From NCBI RefSeq assembly GCF_000002235.5, contig NW_022145550.1, positions 371,501 to 435,500 of the forward strand: a DNA stretch of 64,000 bases, written 5' to 3'. Of this stretch, positions 20,140 to 33,713 are shown one piece after another (positions within the stretch are counted from its first letter, which is position 1; each line of letters begins with the position of its first letter). Under the pieces are notes generated by a model. It saw only the letters and a list, made by a program, of their open reading frames with translations, was not told the origin of the DNA and ran no database searches. The position numbers and the translations under genes were made by a program. This stretch comes from Strongylocentrotus purpuratus (taxonomy: Eukaryota; Echinodermata; Echinoidea; Camarodonta; Strongylocentrotidae).

Positions 20140-20830
20140 TTATACAATGAAATGAAAGTAAGACCTCGGTCACAAATGCCATTACGAACTGCTACGAACG
20201 CCGTACGAACGATTTTCAGACAATGAAAATTCGGGAATACAATGGAAAAACAGGGAGATTCGTACGAAATAATCGTTCGTACGAACCTTTGTGACCGTAG
20301 CTTAAGATGGGTTAAAAGTCAAGTATACGTTCCCTCATTCCTTTCCTCTCTTTTTTCATTTCCAAACACTAAATAAAACGATATCACATAATGGCACGGG
20401 CAGGGCGTGGTTGATAATCAGAAATTGAAAAAGATAATACAATGAATAAACAATTACGTAAACATTTCCTTAATGTACAAGGATCTGCATAATTCGATAT
20501 TTGTTTCGATTACCAGGTAAACACCTGCACAAAACAAGACATGAAAAGATGTTTAGAAATGCAAAGGCCGACTTTGAAGCCACAGGCGCTCCAAGGGCTT
20601 GCAAATTGACAGGAAATGGAACCGATGAAATTCGAGGGGAGCTCTCCTCGAATCTCGTCGGTTCCATTTACTGACAATCTGAAATATTATGTTTTAGAGG
20701 CCCACCATTCTTTTTATGCATTTCAGAACAAACATTTTGGCTGTAAATGTTAAAAACCCTCTATAAACAATACAATAACATGTATTATACGTTCAAACCA
20801 CAGGACCCCGGAAGTTGTTCCAAATAGGCC

Positions 20831-21511
20831 TTAAAGGGCCAATGACATCGAAATACAAGTGTATTCCTGTTGGTGTGCAGTCCTGTATACATCTCATATT
20901 TTGATATGTTAACTTCTGAATTTGTTTCATAGATTCTTAAATATTTTTTGAGATATTTGTTTTTCAAACTTGCTAAGCTCCACCCCAAAAACCTCTTGTG
21001 ACATCATCTGTCAGTCATCAATGAGCTAATTTGAAAAAGTGGTTTGTATCTTTGCAGAAGTCGACCACATGTTACAATACGTAATACAATAGCAACATAC
21101 AAGTTGCTATGTCAGGCATGTCAAGCATGCAATTCTATTATGAACGTGTGCTAAGTTGTGGGAAATTACATACCATTGTCTATTCTAGAATATTTGTTTA
21201 GTCTGACATGTCTGACATAGCAACTTATATGTTGCTATTGTTTGTGGTATTGTAACAGGTGGTCAACTTTGGCAAAGTTACATGCCACTTTCTCCAGTTA
21301 GCTCATTGATGACTGACAGATGATGTCACAAGGGGAATGAGATCTGGAGGTTTTTGGGGTGGAGTTTATCAAGTTTGAAAAACAAATATTTCAAAAAATA
21401 TTTAAAAATCTATGAAACAAATTCAGAAGTTAACATATCAAAATATGAGATGTATACAGGACTGCACACCAACAGGAATACACTTGTATTTCGATGTCAT
21501 GTGCCCTTTAA
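20831..21511. mobile_element. Foldback (long-TIR) element absent from both paralogues
   Basis: Arms of about 300 bp are inverted copies: TTAAAGGGCCAATGACATCG at the left edge against the inverted CGATGTCATGTGCCCTTTAA at the right. Inner ends read CAACATACAAGTTGCTATGT and its complement. Both arms encode the same short peptide outward-in, a consequence of symmetry. The empty site is seen at about 31970 and 34850 (GG.-TTAAGAATCAG), so insertion followed duplication. The TA-type target is not fully resolved. Confidence 0.8.
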
Positions 21512-23189
21512 TAAGAATCAGTTACCAGTCAAGATGACTGCGTCAAACTATTTTTCAGGTTATAAGCGCATAGTAAATCTCAACTTCAGTAGCAAAATAC
21601 AACGACATTTAGTGGGTATGAGGCTTTGAGGCGGAATATGTCTAACGTACCCAAAATCTGATTGTATGGTCGCAAATGTTACACAAGTGACTCAAAAGCA
21701 TCAAACTATATAGGGAGATGATATATTTTCTTTCTAAAGACATTTGGAAGTGTGTTCTATAAAAGAAATTGGCAAGTCAATCTCTTTTACATAATTTGGG
21801 GCACCTGAAGGGAAACCTCGAAGCTATTCATAACTATCCCTGACATGTGCACTGTAATTCATGGATAATCTATTGATTTCCAAAAGATATGAATTGTTTA
21901 TCTTTCTCCATGATGATTTTTCGTTAGGTGATGTGTTCAGATTTGGCCTTCTTTAGATGTATGAAGAGTGGCGTTACATGTGCTTATAAAGTATCATTGT
22001 CTAGCAAGCTCGCATGGGGGACCGAATTGAATTTTATCAAGTAGTACAAGCAATTTGACATTAAGTACCTTGCACTAATTTCATGATTGTTTTTCAGTTT
22101 AATATTTATCGACAGGGCAGGTGACAGCATATTGATAGAATGGCACCAATGTGTCCAGGAGTATCTAAGTTACTCAAGAAATTAAAGTACAGGTTAGAGC
22201 CAATTTTTTAAAAACTTGGTTAGATGCCAATAGAAAGACAAATGACCGGAGGTTGCAATCCACGTATCACTCAAGAGACAAAAGTAAACATATAAAGTGA
22301 ATACTTGGGTTATCATTAACTTCAAATAAATACCGTAATTATGATACTGATGGTCATATTTTATGACCTGATAGTTTACTTTTGATATCTGATTTCTCCA
22401 AACACTGATAATAAGACGCTCCCTGGTCATTTTTACCCAATAATATGCCGTCGCAATTTGTTTACACATTGAACAGTGCGTATATACATTTTTAACATCC
22501 CCGTCCTCACGGCCATGACCCAGTGAACGTCAACATATTAATCCAGCTGCGCATGGATATGTCCCATTTTGTGCTTTCTGGTATGGATATGTTTAGCAGA
22601 CATGTAATGTTCTCCCTTTTCATGTGTTAATTGTGCATCCTTAATGAAAGGCGGATTCGGGCAATATTGAAATTTAGAAATCATTTAAAGCATTTTCCTG
22701 TAGTTAATAATCAATAAAGAACTTCAACAGAATAATATTTTCTCATCAATATCTGAATCTTGGACAAGGCTCGTATAGTCTACTTAGCGAACACCTCTAT
22801 TTGATTTTTGTAAGTTAAGATTCAGTTAGTTAATGATCATTGGATAACATTATACAAGAAACTTGATGCGTTTGAGGCAGATTGATATTTTGTACATAAT
22901 CAAGATGTACTATGATGTTTTGGATTCATCAAAACCTAAATTTCTGCTTAAGTTCACATGTACTGCACACATAAAGGAGTGTACGGGATTACACAATTAG
23001 CAGGAGGGTGATGTTCATTCTATCAACTGTTTCTGGTCATATCTCGAATATAGGGGCATTTGTAGGGCAATCAGGGTATATTTCTACTAAGATATCCTTT
23101 TTTAAACCGACACACACAAAAATGAGACACCTCACAAAATATTTCTCATCTTTACCAGAACTCATTCTTCTCGAAAACATTCCCAATAA

Positions 23190-23440
23190 TTTGCCCAGTA
23201 ACATTATCCAATTATTGCATCGGTTACTACATGGTTGGTAGGAAATAAACCAACTGTTGGGCGATATTTGCCCAACATCGATTTGCCAAGTAAAACCTAC
23301 CCAACCTATTTTTGTTTACCTTTCATGAGGTAACTTTATATATAGTAAATGGTTGGGAGAAAATAACCCAATTATTGGACAAAATTTGCCCACCTTTGAT
23401 TTGCCCAGGAACATCTGCCCAACCTTTTTTTTTTACAGTT
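23190..23440 (+). repeat. Degenerate tandem with TGCCCAAC motif
   Basis: Two units of about 120 bp with ATGGTTGG.AG.AAATAA.CCAA, TTGGGC.A.ATTTGCCCA and GATTTGCC. Each carries short inverted TTGGGC/GCCCAA pairs. It lies between block B1 and the first 1.4-kb unit and is absent at the same place in block B3. Confidence 0.5.
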
Positions 23441-23542
23441 TACACACTCTGGTGTAAATGGAAAATGTATGCAAGTTCATTAAACTTTGGAAGAATAAAA
23501 CATCCAAATTGGTCAAATAATGCATTGCTGAATCATGTAGAG

Positions 23543-23578
<36 letters not shown>

Positions 23579-26196
23579 AGAGAGAGAGAGGGAGAGAGAG
23601 AGTGCGTGTGTGTAAGAACTGACAAACAAATACGAATACATTTGTTTTGGCGTTGCTGGTTAAAGCTTTCCCAGAATCAACATCCTTTTACAGCAAGCCA
23701 AGCAAATAATAGCTAGTATGATGGGACACATTGTACGTTAAATGCAGGAAACATGTATTTTTTATTGATACACCAGGAGGTATTCAAGTATATCATTTAT
23801 TAAAAGAGATGCACAAAATATATTGTACATTTCATTTCAAAATAATCATGATAATATCTGTGTGTTACTGTTTGAAGATCATTCAGATTTTACTCAAGAA
23901 CATATCAAACAGTGTAGAACGAAAAGTAGCCAAAACAGTTCGGAGCTACATTTTGAAACTTTGTAAGGTGCCAATCAAGAATTCATGGGAATTAATCAGC
24001 ATTGGAACAGGTGAACAAAGATTGCAATCAGCATTTCAAAGGTGAGAGATAAAAAGAAATTAGATAAAGTGATTATTCGAGTTATGAGCTCATTTCTAAT
24101 AGAAGGCCTACGATAAGAATAATAGATGGTGATTCGTTATCATGTGGTGTTTAGTTGGAATATTTTATTTTTACACAACCATTCCTTTGACAATAGAGTG
24201 AAAGGTCATTTTTCATATTTGGTTTACGCAAGTCATGAAATGTATCAAACCATTTGTTATATGTTGACAAAGTAATATAGCAAATAAAAGTGTTTCTGTA
24301 GCGTGAACAGATTTTTGCTCTCAATAAATGGGTGTCGGCAAATTACTCATATTTGTACATTTTAACATAATTCAACAATCAATGTTACACACACACTTAA
24401 ATATTTTTAGTATAAAATGTTACTTTGTTACAGTGATATGAAATAAACATTCAACTAGTATTATTGAAAAAGGATAGCTTTCGGAGATGCATCTGTGTGG
24501 GGCTATAAGCACAACATGCACTAGGCTGCTAGTCAGCACTTTCTGTTCAAATACGTTGATTACAAAAACTATGAGTGTCATATACATAGTTCTATAAGTG
24601 TAATCCATTTTTAATCGTTACGACTAAACGATCGTTAATCTCTAGAACATGGATCAAGCATTTCAAATAATCGATAAACCTTATAAATTAGTAACATAAA
24701 CGCTCTAGTGTAAATGGAAAATGTATGCAAGTTCATCAAACTTTGGAAGAATAAAACATACACATTGGTCACACAATACATTGATGAATCATATAGAGAA
24801 CGAGAGAGAGAGAGAGAGGGAGGGGGCGGAGAGGGTGCGTGTGTGTAAGAACTGAAATGGATTAGAGGAAATAATAGACAAGTGTAGCTTTGAGTAAATG
24901 ATTTCAAATTCATGTATTTCCTAAAGAGCGTTTCCAGTGTAAAAAAGTTATCGTGCAAATGCACAATGACGCCACATAAACAAATACAAATACATTTGTT
25001 TTCGGCGATCAGTTTAATATTTCAAGGGTGAAGACGGGGGGGCGATGGGAAAGGGTCTGATAGTGTAACTGGTTAAAGCCTTTCCAAGAATCAACATCCT
25101 TTTATAGTCAGCAAATAAAAGCTAGTTCCATTAGATGGGACACATCGTACGTTAAATGCAGAAGTACATATGCATTTTGAATTGATATACAAGGAGGTAT
25201 CCAACTATATCGTTCATTAAAAGAGATGCACAAAATATATTTTAAATTTCATTTCAGAATAATCATGATATTAACTGTATGTGTCTGCTTGAAGATCATT
25301 CAGATTTTACTCAAGAACATATCAAACAGTGTAGAACGAAAAGTAGCCAAAAGCAGTTCGGAGCTACATTTTGAAACTTTGTAAGGTGCCAATCAAGAAT
25401 TCATGGGAATTAATCAGCATTGGAACAGGTGAACAAAGATTGCAATCAGCATTTCAAAGGTGAGAGATAAAAAGAAATTAGATAAAGTGATTATTCGAGT
25501 TATGAGCTCATTTCTAATAGAAGGCCTACGATAAGAATAATAGATGGTGATTCGTTATCATGTGGTGTTTAGTTGCAATATTTTATTTTTTACACAACCA
25601 TTCCTTTGACAATAGAGTGAAAGGCCATTTTTCATATTTGGTTTACGCAAGTCATGAAATGTATCATACCATTTGTTATATGTTGGCAAAGTAATATAGA
25701 AAATAAAAGTGATTTTGCAGCATGAAAGGATATTTGTTTTCAATATATGGGTGGCGGCAAATTTGTACATTTTGACATGATTTAACGATTAATAGTACAC
25801 ACACTTAATTCAAGTATAAAATGTTACTTTGTTACAGTGATATGAAAAAATATTCAAATAGTATTATTACAAAGTGACAGCTCTCGGAGATGCATCTGTG
25901 TATAAGCAAAACATGCACTAGGCTGCTAGCCAGCACTGTCTGTTTGTATACGTTGCTTACACAAATTATGAGTATCATACACAGTTCTATTAGTGTAATC
26001 CATCTTTAATCGTTACGACTAAACAATCGTCAATCTTTAGAACATAGATCAAGCATTTTAAATAATCGATAAACCCAATAAATTAGTAACATAAACACTC
26101 TAGTGTAAATGGAATATGTATGCAAGTTCATCAAACTTTGGAAGAATAAAACATACACATAGGTCACACAATACATTGATGAATCATATAGAGAAC

Positions 26197-26228
<32 letters not shown>

Positions 26229-29148
26229 AAGCGGAGAGGGTGCGTGTGTGTAAGAACTGAAATGGATTAGAGGAAATAATAGGCAAGTGTAGCTTTAAGT
26301 AAATGATTTCAAATGTATGTATTCCCTAAAGAGCGTTTCCAGTGTAAAATAATTGACGCCACGTAAACAAATACAAATACATTTGTTTTCGGCGATCAGT
26401 TTAATTTTTCAAGGGTGAAGACGGGGGGGGGGCGATGGGAATGAGTCTGATAGTGTAGTTAAAGACTTTCCAAGAATCAACATCCTTTTACAGTCACCAA
26501 ATAATAGCTAGTTCTATTAGATGGGACACATCGTACGTTAAATGCAAAAGTACATATGAATTTTTAATTGATATGCAAGGAGGTATCCAACTATATCATT
26601 CATTAAAAGAGATGCACAAAATATATTTTAAATTTCATTTCAGAATAATCATGATAATATCTGTGTTACTGTTTGAAGATCATTCAGATTTTACTCAAGA
26701 ACATATCAAACAGTGTAGAACGAAAAGTAGCCAAAAGCAGTTCGGAGCTACATTATGAAACTTTGTAAGGTGTCAATCAAGAATTCATTGGGAATGATCA
26801 GCACCGGAACAGGTGGACAAAGATTGCAATCCGCATGTTAAAGGTATATAAGAGATAACAAGAAATTAGATAAAGTGATTATTCGAGTTATGAGCTCATT
26901 TCTAATAGAAGGCCTACGATAAGAATAATAGATGGTGATTCGTTATCATGTGGTGTTTAGTTGGAATATTTTATTTTTTACACAACCACTTCTTTGACAA
27001 TAGAGTGAAAGGTCATTTTTCATATTTGGTTTACGCAAGTCATGAAATGTATCAAACCATTTGTTATATGTTGACAAAGTAATATAGCAAATAAAAGTGT
27101 TTCTGTAGCGTGAACAGATTTTTGCTCTCAATAAATGGGTGTCGGCAAATTACTCATATTTGTACATTTTAACATAATTCAACAATCAATGTTACACACA
27201 CACTTAAATATTTTTAGTATAAAATGTTACTTTGTTACAGTGATATGAAATAAACATTCAACTAGTATTATTGAAAAAGGATAGCTTTCGGAGATGCATC
27301 TGTGTGGGGCTATAAGCACAACATGCACTAGGCTGCTAGTCAGCACTTTCTGTTCAAATACGTTGATTACAAAAACTATGAGTGTCATATACATAGTTCT
27401 ATAAGTGTAATCCATCTTTAATCGTTACGACTAAACGATCGTTAATCTCTAGAACATGGATCAAGCATTTCAAATAATCGATAAACCTTATAAATTAGTA
27501 ACATAAACACTCTAGTGTAAATGGAAAATGTATGCAAGTTCATCAAACTTTGGAAGAATAAAACATACACATTGGTCACACAATACATTGATGAATCATA
27601 TAGAGAACGAGAGAGAGAGAGAGAGGGGGAAGGGGGCGGAGAGGGTGCGTGTGTGTAAGAACTGAAATGGATTAGAGGAAATAATAGACAAGTGTAGCTT
27701 TGAGTAAATGATTTCAAATTCATGTATTTCCTAAAGAGCGTTTCCAGTGTAAAATAGTTATCGTGCAAATGCACAATGACGCCACATAAACAAATACAAA
27801 TACATTTGTTTTCGGCGATCAGTTTAATTTTTCAAGAGTGAAGACGGGGGGGCGATGGGAAAGGGTCTGATAGTGTAACTGGTTAAAGCCTTTCCAAGAA
27901 TCAACATCCTTTTATAGTCAGCAAATAAAAGCTAGTTCCATTAGATGGGACACATCGTACGTTAAATGCAGAAGTACATATGCATTTTGAATTGATATAC
28001 AAGGAGGTATCCAAATATATCGTTCATTAAAAGAGATGCACAAAATATATTTTAAATTTAATTTCAGAATAATCATGATATTAACTGTGTGTGTCTGCTT
28101 GAGGATCATTCAGATTTTACTCCAGAACATATCAAACAGTGTAGAACGAAAAGTAGCCAAAAGCAGTTCGGAGCTACATTATGAAACTTTGTAAGGTGTC
28201 AATCAAGAATTCATTGGGAATGATCAGCACCGGAACAGGTGGACAAAGATTGCAATCTGCATGTTAAAGGTATATAAGAGATAACAAGAAATTAGATAAA
28301 GTGATTATTCGAGTTATGAGCTCATTTCTAATAGAAGGCCTACGATAAGAATAATAGATGATGATTCGTTATCATGTGGTGTTCAGGTTTAGTTGGAATA
28401 TTTTATTTTTACACAACCATTCCTTTGACAATAGAGTGAAAGGTCATTTTTCATATTTGGTTTACGCAAGTCATGAAATGTATCAAACCATTTGTTATAT
28501 GTTGACAAAGTAATATTATAGCAAATAAAAGTGATTTTGTAGCATGAAGGGATTTTTGTTCTCAATAAATGGGTGTTGTCAAATTACATACATTTGTACA
28601 TTTTTACTTAATTAAACAATGAATGTTACACACACACATAAATAGTTCAATTATAAAATGTTACTTTGTTACAGTGATATTATATAAATATTCAATTAGT
28701 GTTATTGAAAAATGACTACTGTCGGAGATGCATCTATCTATCTATCTATCTATCAGGCTATAGTTCATCCAGACGTTGAACAAAGCCCTCCTCATGAAAT
28801 TTCCATTCTCTTCTGTCTCTAGCTGTCCTAGTCCAAGACATCTGTGATGCATCTGTGTATAAGCAAAAATGCACTAGGCTGCTAGCCAGCACTGTCTGTT
28901 TAAATACGTTCCTTACAAAAATGATGAGTGTCATATATATATAGTTTTATAAGTGTAATTCAACTTTAATCGTTACAACTAAACAATCGTTACTCTCAGA
29001 ACATAAATCAAGCATTTCAAATAATCGATAAACCTTATAAATTAGTAACATAAACATTCTAGTGTAAATGGAAAATTTAAACAAGTTCATCAAACTTTGG
29101 AAGAATAAAACGTGAAATTTGGTCACATGATAAATTGACAAATCATGT

Positions 29149-29182
<34 letters not shown>

Positions 29183-29227
29183 TGCGTGTGTGTAAGAACT
29201 GAAATAGATTAGAGGAAATAATCTATA
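23441..29227. repeat. 1.4-kb tandem repeat array (units D1-D4)
   Basis: Four units of about 1.4 kb: the landmark GGGACACAT.GTACGTTAAA falls near 23724, 25137, 26524 and 27948. Each unit has a (GA)n run, CAGTGTAGAACGAAAAGTAG, and AATAGAAGGCCTACGATAAG. D1 and D3 are nearly identical over about 24.2-25.1 and 27.0-27.9 kb (a shared 62-codon frame translates identically) while D2 differs more, implying a secondary two-unit duplication or gene conversion. D4 has a short (ATCT)n-headed insertion near 28730-28845 between two GATGCATCT copies. No coding function is supported. Confidence 0.85.
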
Positions 29228-29310
29228 GCCATCAATAATATTTCTACGTTCTCAATGTTGCCATCTTCTACGGCCCTATGGAGAAATTCAATCTTTCCTT
29301 CATATGCATG
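29228..29310 (-). pseudogene. Truncated copy of the ankyrin gene 5' end
   Basis: The minus strand reads 'IEFLHRAVEDGNIENVEILL', matching the first repeat 'MEFLHRAVTAGDIANVEILL' of the gene at 14.2 kb. The start ATG is ATT here, and homology stops after about 22 codons where the 1.4-kb repeat array begins. It is a breakpoint-truncated duplicate of a host gene and cannot encode the ankyrin protein. Confidence 0.85.
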
Positions 29311-30190
29311 GAATAATGTAATAACCAACTATTATACGCCCCTGCTGAAATACTATAACCACAGCTAACACTTGTCCCCAACGCAGATACTTGTCTGAAA
29401 TACAACGCCTTAATTAACCGTTACTTTTTCAAAACCTTCGTTTGCAATATCCAGGTCTCGTTAATGTTTGCAGAGTAAAAAGTGCTAGCGCAGTTGGTCG
29501 AATAAGAATTGACAACAAAACCAAAGCATTCTGTACAAATGACTGTCCAATATTATAAATAATTGCTGCCAAGTGCATCGCATTCGGACAGACCTTTCAT
29601 GAGTGCTTATCACAAGTGCTTGATGGCGGTCAAATGATTAGATAAAACAGTTCAGAGTTCCCTCCAAGCCCCAAAGTAAGTTATATCAATATCAACATCT
29701 TCTTTGTCAATAAAGGGCGCGTTAACGCGAAGATTAAAGTAAACAAGCTACCAAGATTAATTTGAGTCGTTAATGTTTGTCTCTTTCCTTTTTACGAATC
29801 TCCTGAGCATCCCCCTTGTAATGAAGGAATCCCCTCCATTTAAACAACTTTGCTTTTCATTCACCTTCACATTTTCGTTCTGTTTCTTTCGAAAACGTTG
29901 TTTTCAAATTCGTATTTATTCCTGCATTTCCAATTTTTTTTCAATCTATTTCAAAATGTTCAATCTACACATGTCACAAAAGAAGTATCAAATATTGCCG
30001 AGCTACCTTGCTGCCAACGTACAATTGAATGGATCAATTTCGTAATTCTGCAATCGCTTTCATCATTCGAATTCGTCATTCGATAAGAAAAATGAAAAGA
30101 TACAATACATAAGTCGGAGTCAGTCATTATTGTGCATTAAAATAATGAACAAACAGATTGACCACCCTTGAAACTCTTGTTAAAATAGGG
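29228..30190. repeat. Duplicated block A, copy 2
   Basis: Paralogue of 14130-15550 without the 400-bp MITE and without the LINE at its right edge, so it preserves the two empty sites. It continues directly into block B copy 2. Confidence 0.8.
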
Positions 30191-30265
30191 TTGATATTCT
30201 AGAAAATGATTATGTTACAAACTTGATTATATAATGTTAAAAATCATTACGGCAAGTCACCTTCA

Positions 30266-30336
<71 letters not shown>

Positions 30337-30350
30337 CCATAAAGATGCAC

Positions 30351-31402
30351 TACAGTGCGTATACAAGAAAATGTACCTAATTTTAGTAGCGTTAATCAAA
30401 AAGTTATAAATTATGTAACCTTAAATCATATTTCAATGTAAGGGATAATTAATATCCTGTCTAATGATAGCATTTAAAGAATTGTGCTGCCAAGAATGAT
30501 TGAACAGCAGGCTTTTCAAAAAGCATTGTCAAAATCCACTTGTACCAAGTTTGGGCTAAAGCAATGAATGTTGGTCAAAAGCTATTATGTCTGGTTTATC
30601 CCATTCCAAAAACAATGGCTCATTTATTTACAACGACTATTAGGCAGTTGAAAGGAAATGTTGTTGATATCAACCCAAAGACAACGAAATGCTTATTACA
30701 CACAAAATTTATGATATTCTCTTTGGTATGATTAGTACAATATTGATTTCAGTCGCATCCCGTGTTTAAGCTAACCCTCCTTATTGAGTGATTCAAAATG
30801 GATAAAGTTTATTTGGAATGTTATCTTTTATCATGAAAGTCTGTCGTCAATTTCTTAAATATTTATCATCATATGTGTGCTTTCCTGCATTTGGGTGTAG
30901 TAACCTTTGAGTTTTCATTCGCTATTCGAGAAAAACACCTTATGTTCCTTACCCGTGTGAAATGGCGCAGCTGACAAGTGAGCAGAGAGAACTTAGATAG
31001 GCATGAGACGAATATTTGTTCGGCTGTTCAAAATAACTAAAGGTTATCCTGTGAATTGGAAATAAAGTTCGATGAAAGCCTTGATGCGATGCATCATGTT
31101 ATTGATGAAGCACGATGCATGATTTTGCTTGTAAAATGATTTAATACCAAAGAAGCACTTACATCTGACCAGACCCACATTCCTTAAGCCTTAAGCCCAA
31201 ACTTGATACAAGGCGACTTTGACAACACTTTTAAAGACCCTGGTGCTCATTCATCCGCAAACAGAAATATTATGAATAGGGTATCATTTGACAGAAAATA
31301 AGTTATTCTTTGTCAGGACACCAATTTTAAAATCATATTCCTTATGACTTTTTAATCAGGAGCTACCAAAGTCGGGTACAGTGTTTTGTTAAACGTACTG
31401 TA
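30351..31402. mobile_element. Tc1/mariner-type remnant, copy in block B2
   Basis: Same ends as the element at 19184-20139 (TACAGTGCGTATACAAGAAA at the left; inverted ACGTACTGTA at the right). Near the centre, ATGGCGCAGCTGACAAGTGA opens 'MAQLTSEQRELR' followed at once by a stop. Paralogous presence dates it before the segmental duplication. Confidence 0.65.
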
Positions 31403-32524
31403 TTATACAATGAAATTAAGGTAAAATGGATTGAAAGTCAAGTACACGTTCCTTACTTCATTTCCTCTCTTGTTTTCTTTTCTTTTTTTCATTTCCAAAC
31501 ATTAAATAAAACGATATCACAAAATGTCATGTGCAGGACGTGGTTGATAATCATGAATGTGAAGACAAATTACAATAACAGAAACTATTACGTACAAATT
31601 TCCATAATGTACAAGAAACTGCGTAATTCGATATTTTGTTCGATTACCCGGTAAACACATCAACAAGACAAGACAAACAAAAATGAAGAGATATCTAGAA
31701 ATGCAAAGGCCGACTTTGAAGCCAAAGGCGTTCCAAGGGCTAGCAAATGTACAATAAATCGAGCCGAAGAGATTCAAGGGGAGCTCGCCTCGAATCTCGT
31801 CGGTTACATTTACTGTCAATATGAAATATTATGTTTCAGGGGCCCACCATTCTTTTCATGCATTTCAGAACAAATATTTTGGCTGTAAATGTTAAAAGCC
31901 CTCTATGAACAATACAATAAGATGTAGCATACGTTAAAACCACAGGGCCCCAGAAGTTGATCCAAATAGGCATTAAGAATCAGATACCAGTCGAGATGAC
32001 TGTTTAAACTATTTTGGAGGTTATGAGCGCATAGTAAATCTCAATTTCAATAGAAAAATACAACGTCATTTAGTGGGTATGAGGCTTTGGGACGGAATAT
32101 GTCTAACGTACCCACAATCTAATTTGATGGTCGCAAATATAACACTAGTGACTCAAAAGCATTAAACTATATAGGGAGATGATATATTTTCTTTTTTTAA
32201 AGACATTTGGAAGTGTGTTCTATTTAAAAAAAATTGGCAAATCAATCTCTTTTACATAATTTGGGGCAACTGAAGGGAAACCTCAAAGCTTTTCATAACT
32301 ATCCCTGACATGTGCACTGTAATTCATGGATAATCTATTAATTTCCAAAATGTATGAATTGTTTATCTTTCTCCATGTTGATTTTCGTAAGGTTATATGT
32401 TCAGATTTGGCCTTCTTTAGATGTATGAAGAGTGGCGTTACATGTGCTTACAAACTATCATTGTCTAGCAAGGTCGCGTGGGGGCCGAATTGAATTTTAT
32501 CAAGTAGTACAAGCAATTTGACAT

Positions 32525-32916
32525 TAAATATAAAGTTGAGTTCTGGTCATGCGATTGCATTGTGAAAGAAAAGGTGTGGAATGAATCAGAAAAAAAGTTG
32601 ATCAGGTAGCATGTAAGTATTGGTGTGTACTGCAAGGTTCTGGAGTCATCAAAATCATAATAAATTTGAGCCAGTCTTGGTAAAGTAACAAGCACTGTAC
32701 ACAGAAAGATGTATATGCGACTACACCAAATTTGGTGTCGGGGCTACTAACCTTGATTTCCTTATCTTTCTTTGCTCATTACTCAGCCAGTAAACATTTT
32801 CTACCAAAATTGTTTGACAAATGAAATTTATTTGTTGTTTCTTAACATTCAGTGTAACTTTCGTTTGATTCTGTGAGAAAACATTTTGTATTAATCAGAA
32901 CTCAAGTTTATCTTTA
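32525..32916 (-). mobile_element. TTAA-targeted MITE, present only in block B2
   Basis: Copy 1 reads TTGACATTAAGTACCTTGCA without a break, while here about 390 bases separate ACATTAA from TTTAAGTACC. Inverted ends are TTAAATATAAAGTTGAGTTC and, reading inwards from the right, TTAAAGATAAACTTGAGTTC. Same family as 14790-15195, opposite orientation. Confidence 0.75.
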
Positions 32917-33713
32917 AGTACCTTACACTAATTTCATGATTGTTTTTCAGTTTGATATTTAGCGGCAGGGGAGGTGACAGCATATTGATAAAATGGCGCC
33001 AATGTGTCCAGGAGTATCTTAGTTTCTTCAATTAAAGTACAGTTTAGAGCCAATTTTAAAAAAACACTTGTTTTCATGCCAATAAAAAGACAAATGACCG
33101 GAGGTTGCAATCCACGTATCACTCAAGGGAAAAAAGTAAACAGATAAAGAGAATACTTGGGTTATCATTAACTTCAAATAAATACCGTAATTATGATAAT
33201 GATGGTCATATTTTATGACCTGATAATTTACCTTTGATATCTGATTTCTCCAAACACTTATGTGAAAACTGATAAAAAGACGCTCCCTAATCATTTGTAC
33301 CCAAATAATATGCCGTCACAATTTGTTTACACGTTGAAAAGTGGGTATGTACATTTTTAACATCCCCGTTCTCACGGCCATGACCCAGTGAACGTCAACA
33401 TAATCCAGCTGCGCCTGAATATGTCCCATGTTTTGCTTTCTGGTATGAATATGTTTAGCATACATGAAATTTTCTCCCTTTTCATGTGTTAATTGTCATG
33501 CTTAATGAAAAGCGGATTCGGGCAATATTGAAATTTAGAAATACAAAATCATTTAAAGCATTTTCCTGTAGTTAATAATCAATAAAGAATAATATTTTCT
33601 CATCAATATCTGAATCTTGGGCAAGGCTCGTATAGTCTACATTGCGAACACCTCTATTTGAATTGTATAAGTTAAGATACAGTTAGTAATTGATCATTAG
33701 ATAACATTATAAA

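Larger units (their letters stand above)
19071..23440. repeat. Duplicated block B, copy 1
   Basis: Aligns with 30184-33715 (copy 2) and in parts with 34660-36720 (copy 3). No host gene is recognised: the short open frames are not conserved as frames between copies. It contains a mariner-like element shared with copy 2 and a foldback element absent from copies 2 and 3. Landmarks are CAGGGCGTGGTTGATAATCA, TTTTGGCTGTAAATGTTAAA and ATGTGTCCAGGAGTATCTAA. Confidence 0.8.

Noticed and set aside
20785-21629. Two similar peptides ('MGWSL.SLKNKY') on opposite strands
   Set aside because: They are the two arms of one foldback element; symmetry explains the match.
23540-23620. GA-rich run as a coding Glu/Arg segment
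   Set aside because: It is a microsatellite shared by every 1.4-kb repeat unit.
24420-24608. 62-codon frame conserved identically at 27227-27415
   Set aside because: Identity follows from recent duplication of the whole 1.4-kb repeat units, not from selection on a protein; the frame is absent in D2 and D4.
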